From contig NW_017802414.1 of assembly GCF_001625305.1 (NCBI RefSeq), positions 48,286-112,285 on the forward strand: a stretch of DNA of 64,000 bases. Reading direction: 5' to 3'. Under the pieces are notes generated by a model. The model was given only the letters and a program-made list of their open reading frames with translations, was not told where the DNA came from and ran no database searches. Positions 53,931 to 64,000 of this stretch are shown one piece after another; positions within the stretch are counted from its first letter, which is position 1, and each line of letters opens with the position of its first letter. The DNA is from Branchiostoma belcheri. Taxonomy: Eukaryota; Chordata; Leptocardii; Amphioxiformes; Branchiostomatidae. Both the position numbers and the translations under genes were made by a program.

Positions 53931-55030
53931 ATTTTGCTACAGAAATGCGAATTTTAGCTTGATGCGGTACAGTGTGGTCAGAGATAGTTGGCTTAACGCT
54001 AAATCATAGTTTACATAGTTCTGACCTATGACTTTGCAGGCTCTCTTTTGGACTGATTCTATAGACTTGGACTGGGCAGCAGTGAGGCCTGGGTGACACA
54101 CACGACATACATGTACATACAAATGTACTCCATCAGGGGTCGTACCAACCCACAGAAAACCAGTGTCAAGTCCATGTTTCTTAAGAGTTCATACCATGTA
54201 CAGTCTAGTATTGGCTTTGGTGATGATGATTTGACGTGACTGTCCCACTTAAGATTGGCTTAAGAATTTTGAAGAATCATCCCCAAGGATTTTCGCAACC
54301 CCAACTACCTCAAGTGCTGATGTTTTGATAGTCAGTGCAGGTGAGGGTGGGGGGTTTTGCATGAAGGGTATCATCATGGCTTTACCCTTAGGCAGATTGA
54401 GTTCCAAATAGTTGACATCAGTCCATTCTACAAGACTGTCCTCTTGTAACGTGGTAGGTTGTGCGTTGTGTCTTGCTTCAGACAGGGTCATGTCATCGAC
54501 ATATTTTTCCATGCTTCAGCTGAACCTCCCATCGCTGGTGATGGGAGGTTGTTACAGCGCCAGAAACACGATGGGACCCAATTTGGTCCCCTGCGGAACA
54601 CCACAGGAAAGCGTCTCCCAGTTGGATACGATCCTTTGGTACTACTTTATGCGCTGTTGTTGGTTCGACTGGCAGGCACATATCCAGGGAATGATGGACC
54701 GCCTGATGCCTACATGTAGGTAGTAGTTTTGTAACTTCAGTGAGATGTTGTACATGATCAAAAGCTTGTGTGAAGTCAGTGAGGACTAGTACTGCAGAAC
54801 CCTGGCTTGTTGGTTGAACTTGCCAAATGGTGTAGACAGTGTGGTTAATCTGCCCTTAAGCGGGCCATACTGACGAGGGTCTATTGCAGGAAGCAAGTCC
54901 CTTGAGCACCAGTCATAAACCCCTCGCAAACCTTTGCAAAAATGGGCATCAGTGGCACGGTGTGAACTGCTGAGACACAGATGCCAGGTGTCTGTTGACC
55001 CGGTAGTACCTGTTGTGGCTGGAAACTTCT
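53930..55030 (-). mobile_element. LINE remnant with reverse transcriptase
   Basis: On the minus strand a GVPQGTKLGP block is followed, after in-frame stops and a shift, by KYVDDMTLSEA (the YVDD active site), then by HPGLTAAQSKSIESVQKRAC near 54060-54120. This is the RT domain and C-terminal end of a CR1/Jockey-type ORF2, decayed by several stops. Confidence 0.8.
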
Positions 55031-55249
55031 AGCATTCAAACTTGTTCATGGTTAACTTTAAGGCAAAACAGAATTCACATATATCTACCTGGCTGACATA
55101 CATGGTTTTGTATCACAAGGAGGAGAAGAGGAATGGAGGAAAAATAAAATCCTGGGCTCCCTCATTTGATGAAGAAGCATGCTGCATCATGGGCAACATT
55201 GCTTTTAGACCCTTCTTGAAGATCTGGATCTGAAGATCTACAGGTAGGA

Positions 55250-55990
55250 TTCCTGCTTGCTGTGTCTCCATCATGCTATATAACTGCATCAGCTGGACAG
55301 CAGCAAAGGCAGTTATAGAAAAGCTGGACATCTGCCATTGCAAACACCTCTGTGCCATCACATGTCTCCAAAGGCCTGAAAGCATACATGACCACACACG
55401 ATATAAAATCTGTAACACTACAAAAGTTGAGCAACTGAAGTGGTCTATATTTTAACATATCCTTAGAATGCTCCTTAGAATGCTACAAGACTCACCTGCA
55501 CAAAAAGCCATGGAATTCTGGCTCCAGCAGATACAAGGAACGCAAAGGAAGACACTGTGCCGATCTGCTCAGTATGCTGAAAGGGGACCTGAGGCACAAA
55601 GGGATAGGCCTTCGTTCCTACAACAGAAAAGAAACTCGATGGGCCATGGGAGCTTCTTAGATGCAAGATACAGTGGAATAAGATGAAGAAAGACTGAATG
55701 CATGCATGCAGCTGCAAGACTTTTCCAAGACTGTAGAATGATGCAGAACACCATGATAGAATCCCGCGCACTTGGATGTTTGATACTGAGATACCGAGAT
55801 AGTGTTTGAATTTTGTACACTTTGTATATAATTATATTGTAATTCTACGATTGATTGTAACTGAACTGAAGAATTTGAAAAGACCCCTGACCTACCTCCC
55901 CTTGACCTCTTGAAAAACGGCTTTAGGCCAAAGAGTTGTACTGATACCAACATGTACTGTACATTTCAAGGTTAAATAAAGGTTAAAAAA
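55250..55990 (+). mobile_element. LINE remnant (RTE/CR1-type C-terminus and tail)
   Basis: Reads WTAAKAVIEKLDICHCKHLC, then HILRMLLRMLQDSPAQKAME, resembling the LGHVLRM..DAPAQKA block at the C-terminus of many LINE ORF2s, with stops between. It ends GGTTAAATAAAGGTTAAAAA. Confidence 0.7.
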
Positions 55991-55994
55991 AAAA

Positions 55995-57190
55995 TAGAAG
56001 AGGAAAGAGATGTGGCTCAGATTTTTCTGCTAGGTTTGGCTGATGGTGGCAACTTTTTAATTTGTGGTAACTTTTTACAGGGTTGTAAGCACCTTTTCCA
56101 GTAACTGCCATCTGTCAAAAGGGCTACCTACAGAACATTCGTAGATGTCATCAACATTCATAAAGTTAACATTGCATAACCTTAACCCCAGAACACTCTG
56201 ATGGCAACAAGTATTTCAAGAAAGTATTCCACGATGAAGGTTATGATGTGACTTTTTGGCAATTTGAACAAACATTTTACGATAATTAGGATGAACGACT
56301 TATGTTTTTATTGTCGTGGAAATGCAATTACATGATGAAATACTTGAATCTCCTTTCCTCCTGAGACCTGACTTGAAGTTGTTGTCAAGCGTGGAACAAA
56401 TTCCATCATCATCATCAGCTCCCAAATTAATGAGGAACAAATTAAATTACATTACTAAGGAGGACTGGAAAAAATTAATTTACATAAATGTTAAGATTTG
56501 TGGATGCCTGGGGCTGTTTCCCCATGTACATGTATATACTGTATTCACTTTATGTTCACGGTAGCAAAATTTCACGGTCTGAGAAAAATGGACATGTTCA
56601 CGGAACCATATATTCATGGTGGCGACAGGTGCAGGAAAAAGAACGTCCAGGAATTATTTGTTAACTGTAATGATAAGTTCATGGTACAGAAGTGACAGTG
56701 AAAACAGTGAACATAACAGTACAGTGAAAAAATCAGGAATTACAGGGGCAAGCTTGTCTGTATGACAGAAGGATTGACTGGGAGGTTTCATGAGTAAACA
56801 CTGAGAAGTTTCAGTTTATTTATTTCACCAAGAAATACTTTCTTCAGTTGTTCAGTGTCAAATGATTACAGTACAGAAAGTTTGTGCATGCACTACTGTT
56901 AGTTACTATATACATGTATTCACAAGGCTCACCACAGTGCATGCACACAGGGACAAGTTGTCAGCATAGTAAACATGTGTTTCTGTGCTTTACATATGGC
57001 CTGGGAAGGCTTTACCCACTTTATTTCATCCCTTTTCTGGAAATATTTTCTGCTTGTAGATAACAGGTTGATGAGAGGGCCTCATCTCTTGTCTAGCAGC
57101 TGACTGGTGTTAGAGCTGTCCACGGTGCTGAATCAGTGATGTTGTTTTATCAGCATGAAAGTTCATCTGAATTCGACTTGATAAATACAT
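55995..57190 (+). other. No recognised feature
   Basis: AT-rich non-coding sequence; the 82-codon frame at 56316-56564 has no family likeness. Confidence 0.45.
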
Positions 57191-57192
57191 TA

Positions 57193-57616
57193 GGCCACAG
57201 CAAGTAGATTTTATGCATGCTGATTTTGGAAGAAAAAAAACAAGAACTTTTGTTGCCCTCTGGCAGTGGTCAACATGCCGGAAATGGGCAAAATGGCATG
57301 CCTTGCAATGCCAGAACATGGATGGCAGATAAATATGAAAAGAGGAGACAAGAGAAGGTTCTGATTTATTGGTTTGTCGTTTACTTTGATGCAGTGAATG
57401 TATTTCATTCCTTTTATATGATTGTGATGTTCCCACTGAATCAAAACCATTTGTACAATGATTGAAAAATTTTATTTTCCAAAGTTATTTCAGTGAAAAT
57501 GTAGGAAACTTGTTTTCTGGCCTGCCTTTTTTTCTGTATTGCATTAAATTAGGCAGGTAGGCATTAAATTTGGAGTCTGCGGAGGATGTCATCCTTAGAA
57601 TTTACTTGCTGTGGCC
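57193..57616. mobile_element. PIF/Harbinger-type MITE, subfamily D copy 2
   Basis: Ends GGCCACAGCAAGTAGATTTT and GAATTTACTTGCTGTGGCC, TTA on both flanks; matches the nested element 12713-13110 in the same orientation. Confidence 0.83.
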
Positions 57617-57782
57617 TTATGAAACAAACTGAACTGTTCTCCAACTCAATAAATTGACCAGACTAACCAGAATTTTCGACAGTATTGCCAAGTTGTCTTT
57701 AGAATGGGTTGGATGGCTGAATCTGATTTTTTTAGAACAGTGCAGTATATTCCATTGTTACACAGTGTTTAATTCCTGTTTA

Positions 57783-58145
57783 GGCCACACCAATTTAATT
57801 TCTTGGTTAACGGATTCGCCAGCTTCATTTTTTTCTGATTTGCAAATAAAGATAAAAATTCAGAATCAACTGCAAAATGCTCATATTTTGCAATGAACAG
57901 TTGAAAACAGTCCTTTTCATCCTAGTTGTTACAGTTATTCTATCTCTCAATGCAATGGTATCATTAAAAGCTCAAAATTCATTGTTTAAATTTTGAACCA
58001 GCCTGATGTGTTGACTTCATGGCTTCTATAGTACCATTTTTGGCCATAATAGGATGCCTAGGCCTGTTTTTATTTTTATTCAGCCCGCCCGCTCGATTAT
58101 TTTTGTAGAAAAATCCGTTAACCAAGAAATTGAATTGGTGTGGCC
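57783..58145. mobile_element. PIF/Harbinger-type MITE, subfamily A copy 5
   Basis: Ends GGCCACACCAATTTAATTTC and AAATTGAATTGGTGTGGCC, TTA on both flanks. Confidence 0.86.
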
Positions 58146-58435
58146 TTAGTGGTGTTTGAAATCTGCAGCTGAAGCCATTCTGTAGCACAGTTAGTAATTT
58201 ATTAGAAACACACATTTACAGTGTCATCTACTGCAAACATTTCCAGATTTACAGATCTCCCTATCAGCTGATGGGTGTTCAGTGTGGTCTAATTCCCACT
58301 CTGGCAGCATTTGCTGTATTTCCTAGACTACATGTAATTTGTCACCTTCCGTTTACCAGTACCTTAACTGAGCAGGAGAGTAACATCCCCAGATAACTGG
58401 TGTAAGAGGTGCTGCCTACTGATAAAGCAAGCTTA

Positions 58436-58693
58436 GGCCATACCGGTTTAATTTCTTGGTACTCAGATTTGCCGGCTTAATTTTTTCCTGAATTGCAAAA
58501 AAACAACAGTCGAAGAAAGTCCTTGTCTTTCAACATGTACTTATTACAGTTTTTGTGCAGTGATTTGGTAAGAAGTTAAAAATTCATTGTTGAATTGAAT
58601 TGTAAACTAGTCATGTATGTACATATGTTGACCATGTTCCTGTAAAAATTTGCCTGCATTGATTTCAAAACAACAAATCAAATTGGTATGGCC
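58436..58693. mobile_element. Diverged subfamily A-like MITE
   Basis: Ends GGCCATACCGGTTTAATTTC and CAAATCAAATTGGTATGGCC, about 260 bp, flanked by TTA and TGA. Interior is shortened relative to the other A copies. Confidence 0.7.
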
Positions 58694-58699
58694 TGATGA

Positions 58700-59430
58700 T
58701 ATTTTGAACTTTTAAAACTCCTTGGTAACTGGGCCTATTTCTCCTTTTCTTACTCATTTGCAACTGCTGCTACCCAGTGGGAAACCTTTGCTAAAGAGGA
58801 ACAGAAGAGCTTAAGCTGAACAAAGACAAATGTAGAGATGGCTGGGACAGAATGCTTGATTGCTGTATTGATTGATTCCTGCTATTTTTCCTGGGTTTTC
58901 TGTAATCTCATGGGAAGGATAATGAAAGAAGGTTCAATTCATTGCCAAAGGCAAGGCCGGGAATTACGGAAATGAGAGATTGGCAAGATTGGCTGTTAGA
59001 TCGTTTATGCACGTTTAGTGCAATGAGAGAGACAGAAAAGTAAAGAAAATGAATTTCAATTGAGAATGTCATTAACAGAAAGTGGAAAATATGGGGATAA
59101 CAAAAAGTGGAAAATATGGGGATATGTTTTTTGTAGTGTGGTGATGATGATGTTGTGTCTGAAATGAATGACAACCATTGATGCATAATGCAGCTCCACA
59201 CCCTGCAGTAACAGAGATTGCCTGGTAAGCCCTGCACTTTGTAGTTCTTCCACAACTTTTACAGGAAATCCTCGGGAAAAGACGGTGATCGCAGGCAATG
59301 TATGTCCGGCTTACTGTCCCCTGACAGCCTGATCTCCAACTCACAGGGACGGCGCTTGCCTTTCAAGTTCCAAATCCCCCCTAGACAAGTGTTTATGTAC
59401 AAACTTCTCCCTTCTACCATCATGTCTCAT
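58700..59430 (+). other. No recognised feature
   Basis: Non-coding; a short direct repeat AAAAGTGGAAAATATGGGGA occurs twice near 59080-59115. Confidence 0.45.
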
Positions 59431-59725
59431 CTGCACAGATAGGAAGTCTTGAAGTTCTGTCTTATCTGGACTGACAGGAAGATGTCTGAAGAGGCTGAAT
59501 TAGTTCTGCAGTTGGTATTCAAATCATTGTGTTTCATCTGGACTGATAAGAAGACTTCTTAAGATACTGGATTACTTTTAGTAGTTGGTATTTTAATCAT
59601 TGTGTCTCACCAAACGTTACATGTAGACTGATAGGAAGACTTCTGAAGAGGCTGGGTTAGGTCAGCAGTTTGTACTCAAATCGTTGTGTCTCATCTGCAC
59701 TGATAAGAAGACTTCTGAAGTTTCA
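59430..59725 (+). repeat. Degenerate tandem repeat, about 4 units of 60-95 bp
   Basis: The motif TCATCTGGACTGATAAGAAG followed by ACTTCTGAAGAGGCTG and a TTGGTATTCAAATCATTGTG spacer recurs four times with substitutions. An old minisatellite. Confidence 0.65.
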
Positions 59726-60999
59726 GAGAAAGAGTTGAAGAACATGTGTTTGTAATGCAATTTCTTCTGCCCAGCTCTAAACTACATTCTGTCTGCTAAC
59801 AGGGGGTGCCTTAATTCCGACCTACCCCTAATTCCAGACTAGTTTCAAAGATCATTGTTGCGGTGTTATGCATGGGTGTATGTGCCTATAAATACGCACA
59901 GGAATGGACAACGTTTTTGTATTGATAACGGTAGTCTCACAAGTTATCTTCCAGTTCGTATACTCCGACAACAGATGAGTGAAAAATCTGTTTGAATTCG
60001 ACGCTTGTTTGGGGGTTGACGAGTGTGTTAAAAATGCAGTAATGATTTTGAAACAGCCGCTTTGGAGCAAGTCACGTAATGGTGAAAAGGGGGCTTGTTT
60101 GGGACAGAAAAAGATTGTTTTAGCCATAATTTGTGTATTTTAAATAAACTCTCTCCTCAGATGGACCTTTGTTTAATATTAGGTCAGAGTTAGGGCACCT
60201 CTATTGCGATATAGGCAAAATGACCAAAAACCTGCCATAAGTTTCGTGAACCATTACGCTTGGGTGCAAGGCACTGCACGGAAGTGAAATACACAACTGT
60301 ACAGCTTTAATCGTTGTGATCTTTATCTGTCAATATTATAGCTCATGTTGCCCGGGTTTTTGGTCTGACAACCTATTACCAAAGGTATGTGCATTTGTAT
60401 AGAACATAGGTGGGAATTAGGACCCCTCGCGTTAGATATTAACATTTATAGACACACGTGATTAGTTTCTCAGACATTTGAAAACCAACTTTAAATACAG
60501 GACCAGTGCTGGTACATATACTGCTTATTATGCCATAATACAGATTCAGATCTATTTAGTAGATGAAAAATTGCTGAGAAAAATTGCTGATAGAAATCAA
60601 AGATATAGCAATGCACTCATAAATTGTACCATTGCCAGCCGAAAATAAACCCTTACATCAATCTGTTTCAAGTACCTGGATTTTTGCTATAAATAAAAAA
60701 GATGACCTTTGGAGCTGATATTGCTACCCCGAGGTACATTTGCTGGTGTCTGAGTGTGCATAAATCTATGATGACTATGTCATACAACCATCACCAATAC
60801 CGGCATGTTACATCTCACAGTGTAACACTACTGTCTCATGGATATGAACATAATGTGTATGAATTACTTTGTATGTACTAGACTTACTGTATTATGTTTA
60901 CCAAAGGAAAACATATTGTTTTTGGTCCATTTCTTCTTCTGTTCCAAACACTAACCTCTGACCTGGCTGATGGCCTCTTTTGTTGACGTCTGTCACCAT
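59726..60999 (+). other. No recognised feature
   Basis: AT-rich non-coding sequence with short frames only; no element ends that I can defend. Confidence 0.45.
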
Positions 61000-61000
61000 A

Positions 61001-61590
61001 CACTACCAACTTTATTTGGGGTTAGGACTGTGTTGGGGGGTTGCTTACCCCAACAACAAGGGTACTGTACTCTTGCATTGTTTCTATGTAAATACGGTGG
61101 TGTAAAACAATTTCACACCCAAGTCATAAAAGAGAAAGACGGGGTTAAAAACGGGTTATACAGGTATGTGTGAAACACTTCCTTGCCGCCTGGGCCATGG
61201 GTGGGTGCGTAAATCAGCTCTCCGGGTGCTAGTCATTCTGTGGGCCACTAGATTGTATTGTACTAGGCCAATATTTTCGTTGACTAGACTTTTAAGTCTA
61301 TTAAACCTCCCTGCATGTACAAAAAATCGAGTCTGTGGAATGAAACATATTCAGTAACTTTCCTACCGTAAACAATGCGCGTGTTTCACACTTCCTAGCT
61401 GAGATGTTATATGCAAATGTTAAAATGGGGTACTTTTCCATTGTGTTCTGTTGCAAAACAAACACCTGGAGTTAGCCCCAAAATTGCATAATTAGCACAG
61501 AATAGAACAATAGATACGGTGTCTCTCACTCCAGTTTGTGGAGTAAGTAACCTCCAAACACAGTCCTAACCCCCAAAAAAGTTGGTAGTG
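61001..61590. mobile_element. 590 bp TIR element
   Basis: Left CACTACCAACTTTATTTGGG and right inverted AAAAAAGTTGGTAGTG, continuing through GTTAGGACTGTGTTGG / CCAAACACAGTCCTAAC. ATA flanks both ends. No coding capacity. Confidence 0.75.
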
Positions 61591-62465
61591 ATAGTAACTG
61601 GTGCTGGGTTGCATAATGTTGCAATTTCATAGTACTAGGCATTTAGACTCCTGTCACCATGATGTATGTGAATGTGTTAGAGCAGACCATATCCAAAGGT
61701 AAACATCATGCATTTGCTTTGCAAATGATACTTTTCTAGTTAGCTAATTCCTTTGACGTGCTGCACACCAAGCAAGGTGTGACCCTACTCTTTTCTTTTG
61801 CTCATTTGATATGTTTTGCATGTTTTCATCATCATAATCATTATTGCTGCTACCAACTGTCGATAATCATGTTTTATTCATTTCTCAATGTAAACTTTTT
61901 TCTCATCTGTAACTTTCGGATATTTCCTTGTCCATTAGTGCTTTAGGTAGACATTCTTAGAGGGATCTGTTGTCAACCAGTTGGCATGCCTGTCTGGTAG
62001 TTTTCCTTCATGCTTCCTCCTCAGGTCACTTGCTTTATCTTGTTAGTTTACTTTGTGGAAGCATGTTTCCAGCTGCCCAGTTGAGAAGGCCTGTACGTAT
62101 GTACAAGGTTAATCATCCTGCGGAGACAGTCCGTCCTGTGTGTGGAGTGTTGATAAGGTTTAAACCCAGGGTGCATACCCTCTACCTTTGGTGGGTTTAC
62201 CGCACAAAGCTGCTGCATTAGGCCAGCTTCACTCATAAAACAGAAGGAAAAACTCATCTTTTATCTCTTCAGCCACAAGGCAGAGCTCATCATGCAGCAG
62301 AGTCCAGTTATAAATCACATCCCTCTCAGTGGGACTGGGGGTGGATACAGGGTGGAACAGCACGCCTCATGCAGCTATACCACCGATGATGTATGGATAG
62401 TGGGTCCTTTGCTGCCAATCCAAACAGGCTGTGATTTTTAGTTGTTTTTTTTTTAAGTCATTTCA
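61591..62465 (+). other. No recognised feature
   Basis: Non-coding; an 83-codon frame at 61970-62221 shows no family likeness. Confidence 0.45.
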
Positions 62466-62831
62466 GGCCACACCAATTTAATTTCTTGGTTAACGGATTC
62501 GCCGCTTCATTTTTTTCTGATTTGCAAATAAAAATAAAAATTCAGAATCAACTGCAAAATGCTCATATTTTGCCCTGAACAGTTGAAAACAGTCCTTTTC
62601 ATCCTATTTGTTACAGTTATTCCATCTTTCAATACAATGATATCATGAAAAGTTCAAAATTCATTGTTTAAATTTTGAACCAGCCTGGTGTATTGACTTC
62701 TTGGCTCCTATTGTACCATTTTGGGCCATAATAGGATGCCTAGGCCTGTTTGTATTTGTATTTTTTTTGCCCGCCCACTCCATTATTTTTCTGGAAAAAT
62801 TTGTTAACCAAGAAATTAAATTGGTGTGGCC
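62466..62831. mobile_element. PIF/Harbinger-type MITE, subfamily A copy 6
   Basis: Ends GGCCACACCAATTTAATTTC and AAATTAAATTGGTGTGGCC; flanks TCA and TTA (one mismatch). Confidence 0.84.
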
Positions 62832-63297
62832 TTACTAGCAGATTAAAAAAAGGACAAAAATGTTTTTGCAGTGTACTGATGCCAAAGTTCACATGTTTAT
62901 ATAGTAGCTGTCCTGGGTGCTGATTTCTATGTTGGTGAAGTGTACAAATGTGTGTTTTATCAATCTTTTATCAGTGTTTTATCAGTGTATGGTTTAATCT
63001 TTGTTAATATCTGATATAAAACAGGTGTTGCAAACCAAGTCACATTTTATAAGTAAAATAGGGTATAGATAGTCATTGACACTGAACTTAACTGTCAAAT
63101 GAATTCATTTAAACCTCCTCACTATTGAATGTCAGGTTGAGTTGCACAATGGCCTTCACACTTCGTATCTTTTAAGGTTTTTTTTATTGAAATACTAGGC
63201 ATAACAATATGCAGCAGTGTCACATCTGATTCAAGCAGCCCTTCTTCAGATATTAGCAGCCATACTTACGCCCAGGCAAGAAAGTCTGCCTCCATAA

Positions 63298-63699
63298 GGC
63301 CACACCAAGTAAATTTTATGGATGACGTCCGCGCGCGCATTGATTTTGGCCTGTTCCCAGGAAAAAAAAACAATAAATTCCGCTTCCTGTAACTATGACC
63401 AAAGAGTCACGACAGTGCCACAAATTGTCAGATTGACGTGAAACCCGTAACGTGAAAACAGGACAGGACGATAACTGCTATTCCACCTGATTTATTGCTG
63501 TTTTGATGATGAATAAAAGACTTCTTGCTTGTTACACTGTGTCACCTCATTCAATTTGTGTCCTAACATTTGTCGTCTCTTAGTATATTTCTAATCTAGG
63601 CATCTTGTTTTTTAGGGCCCTTCTTGTTTTTTTTCGCCCTCTCGCATTAGATTTAGGGTCTCCAAAGGACGTCATCCATAAAATTTACTTGGTGTGGCC
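63298..63699. mobile_element. PIF/Harbinger-type MITE, subfamily E, uninterrupted copy
   Basis: Ends GGCCACACCAAGTAAATTTT and AAAATTTACTTGGTGTGGCC, TAA on both flanks. It is the empty-site counterpart of the MITE that holds the DIRS-like fossil at 17087-22590, in the opposite orientation. Confidence 0.88.
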
Positions 63700-64000
63700 T
63701 AAGAAGATGATACTGACAGGAGTACCCTTATGTTGGATAATAGTTTTAGTTTCACGTGATAAAAGTTGTGTCCAAATCCTGGCTTAGCTTGGCGAACAGA
63801 TCAGGTTCACCAGCCAAGCTGTCTGCATGCTGTCGTAAACTTGATCCTGACGTGCAAAACTAATTTTGTTTTTCGTCTGGCAGGAGATAGATGGCATTGT
63901 TAGGCGGCTTCGCGGTGGTTTCATGGCAAAAGTTCAAAAGTACTCCCTATACTGACTGTAGAATTCCAGGGGGACTAATAAAGGCATGTGCATCAATCCT

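Overview
The window looks like invertebrate-chordate DNA, most probably amphioxus (Branchiostoma). That is an inference from four things: animal intron-exon structure with GT-AG splice sites, a laminin gamma-type gene, introns crowded with short inverted-repeat DNA transposons (MITEs), and remnants of CR1/RTE-like LINEs, a DIRS-like element and tRNA-derived SINEs. There are two assembly gaps, 18264-18283 and 49014-49147.

Only two host genes can be supported. They lie head to head with 422 bp between their start codons. On the minus strand, 528-9349, is PSMA4, the proteasome subunit alpha type-4 gene. Seven exons are visible and encode 210 of the expected ~261 residues; the last coding exon lies beyond the left edge. 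On the plus strand, from 9772, is a laminin gamma-like gene. Nineteen phase-consistent exons run to 40821 and give 2,042 residues: signal peptide, laminin N-terminal domain, eight laminin EGF-like (LE) modules, and about 525 residues of coiled coil. The 3' end was not found; 40.8-64 kb appears to be intron or downstream DNA made largely of transposable elements.

The most unusual feature is a 2.6 kb exon, 28394-31015. It places about 835 residues of Thr/Ser/Pro-rich, mucin-like sequence inside one LE module, the one next to the coiled coil, between its second and third cysteines. The insert holds 27 tandem copies of a 14-residue (42 bp) unit and an RQRR furin-type site. The gene also lacks the L4 (domain IV) insertion of vertebrate gamma chains. 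Two further tandem arrays in the same gene copy its splice sites: one repeats the 5' splice site after exon 13 and one repeats the 3' splice site before exon 17.

The introns hold many elements whose ends can be read. At least a dozen are PIF/Harbinger-type MITEs (ends GGCC...GGCC, 3 bp TTA/TAA target duplications). Others are hAT-type elements with 8 bp duplications, a TTAA-flanked element, perfect foldbacks, three to four SINE-like pieces and six LINE remnants. A broken DIRS-like tyrosine-recombinase retrotransposon (17087-22590) sits inside a Harbinger-type MITE and itself carries another inverted-repeat element, a three-level nest.
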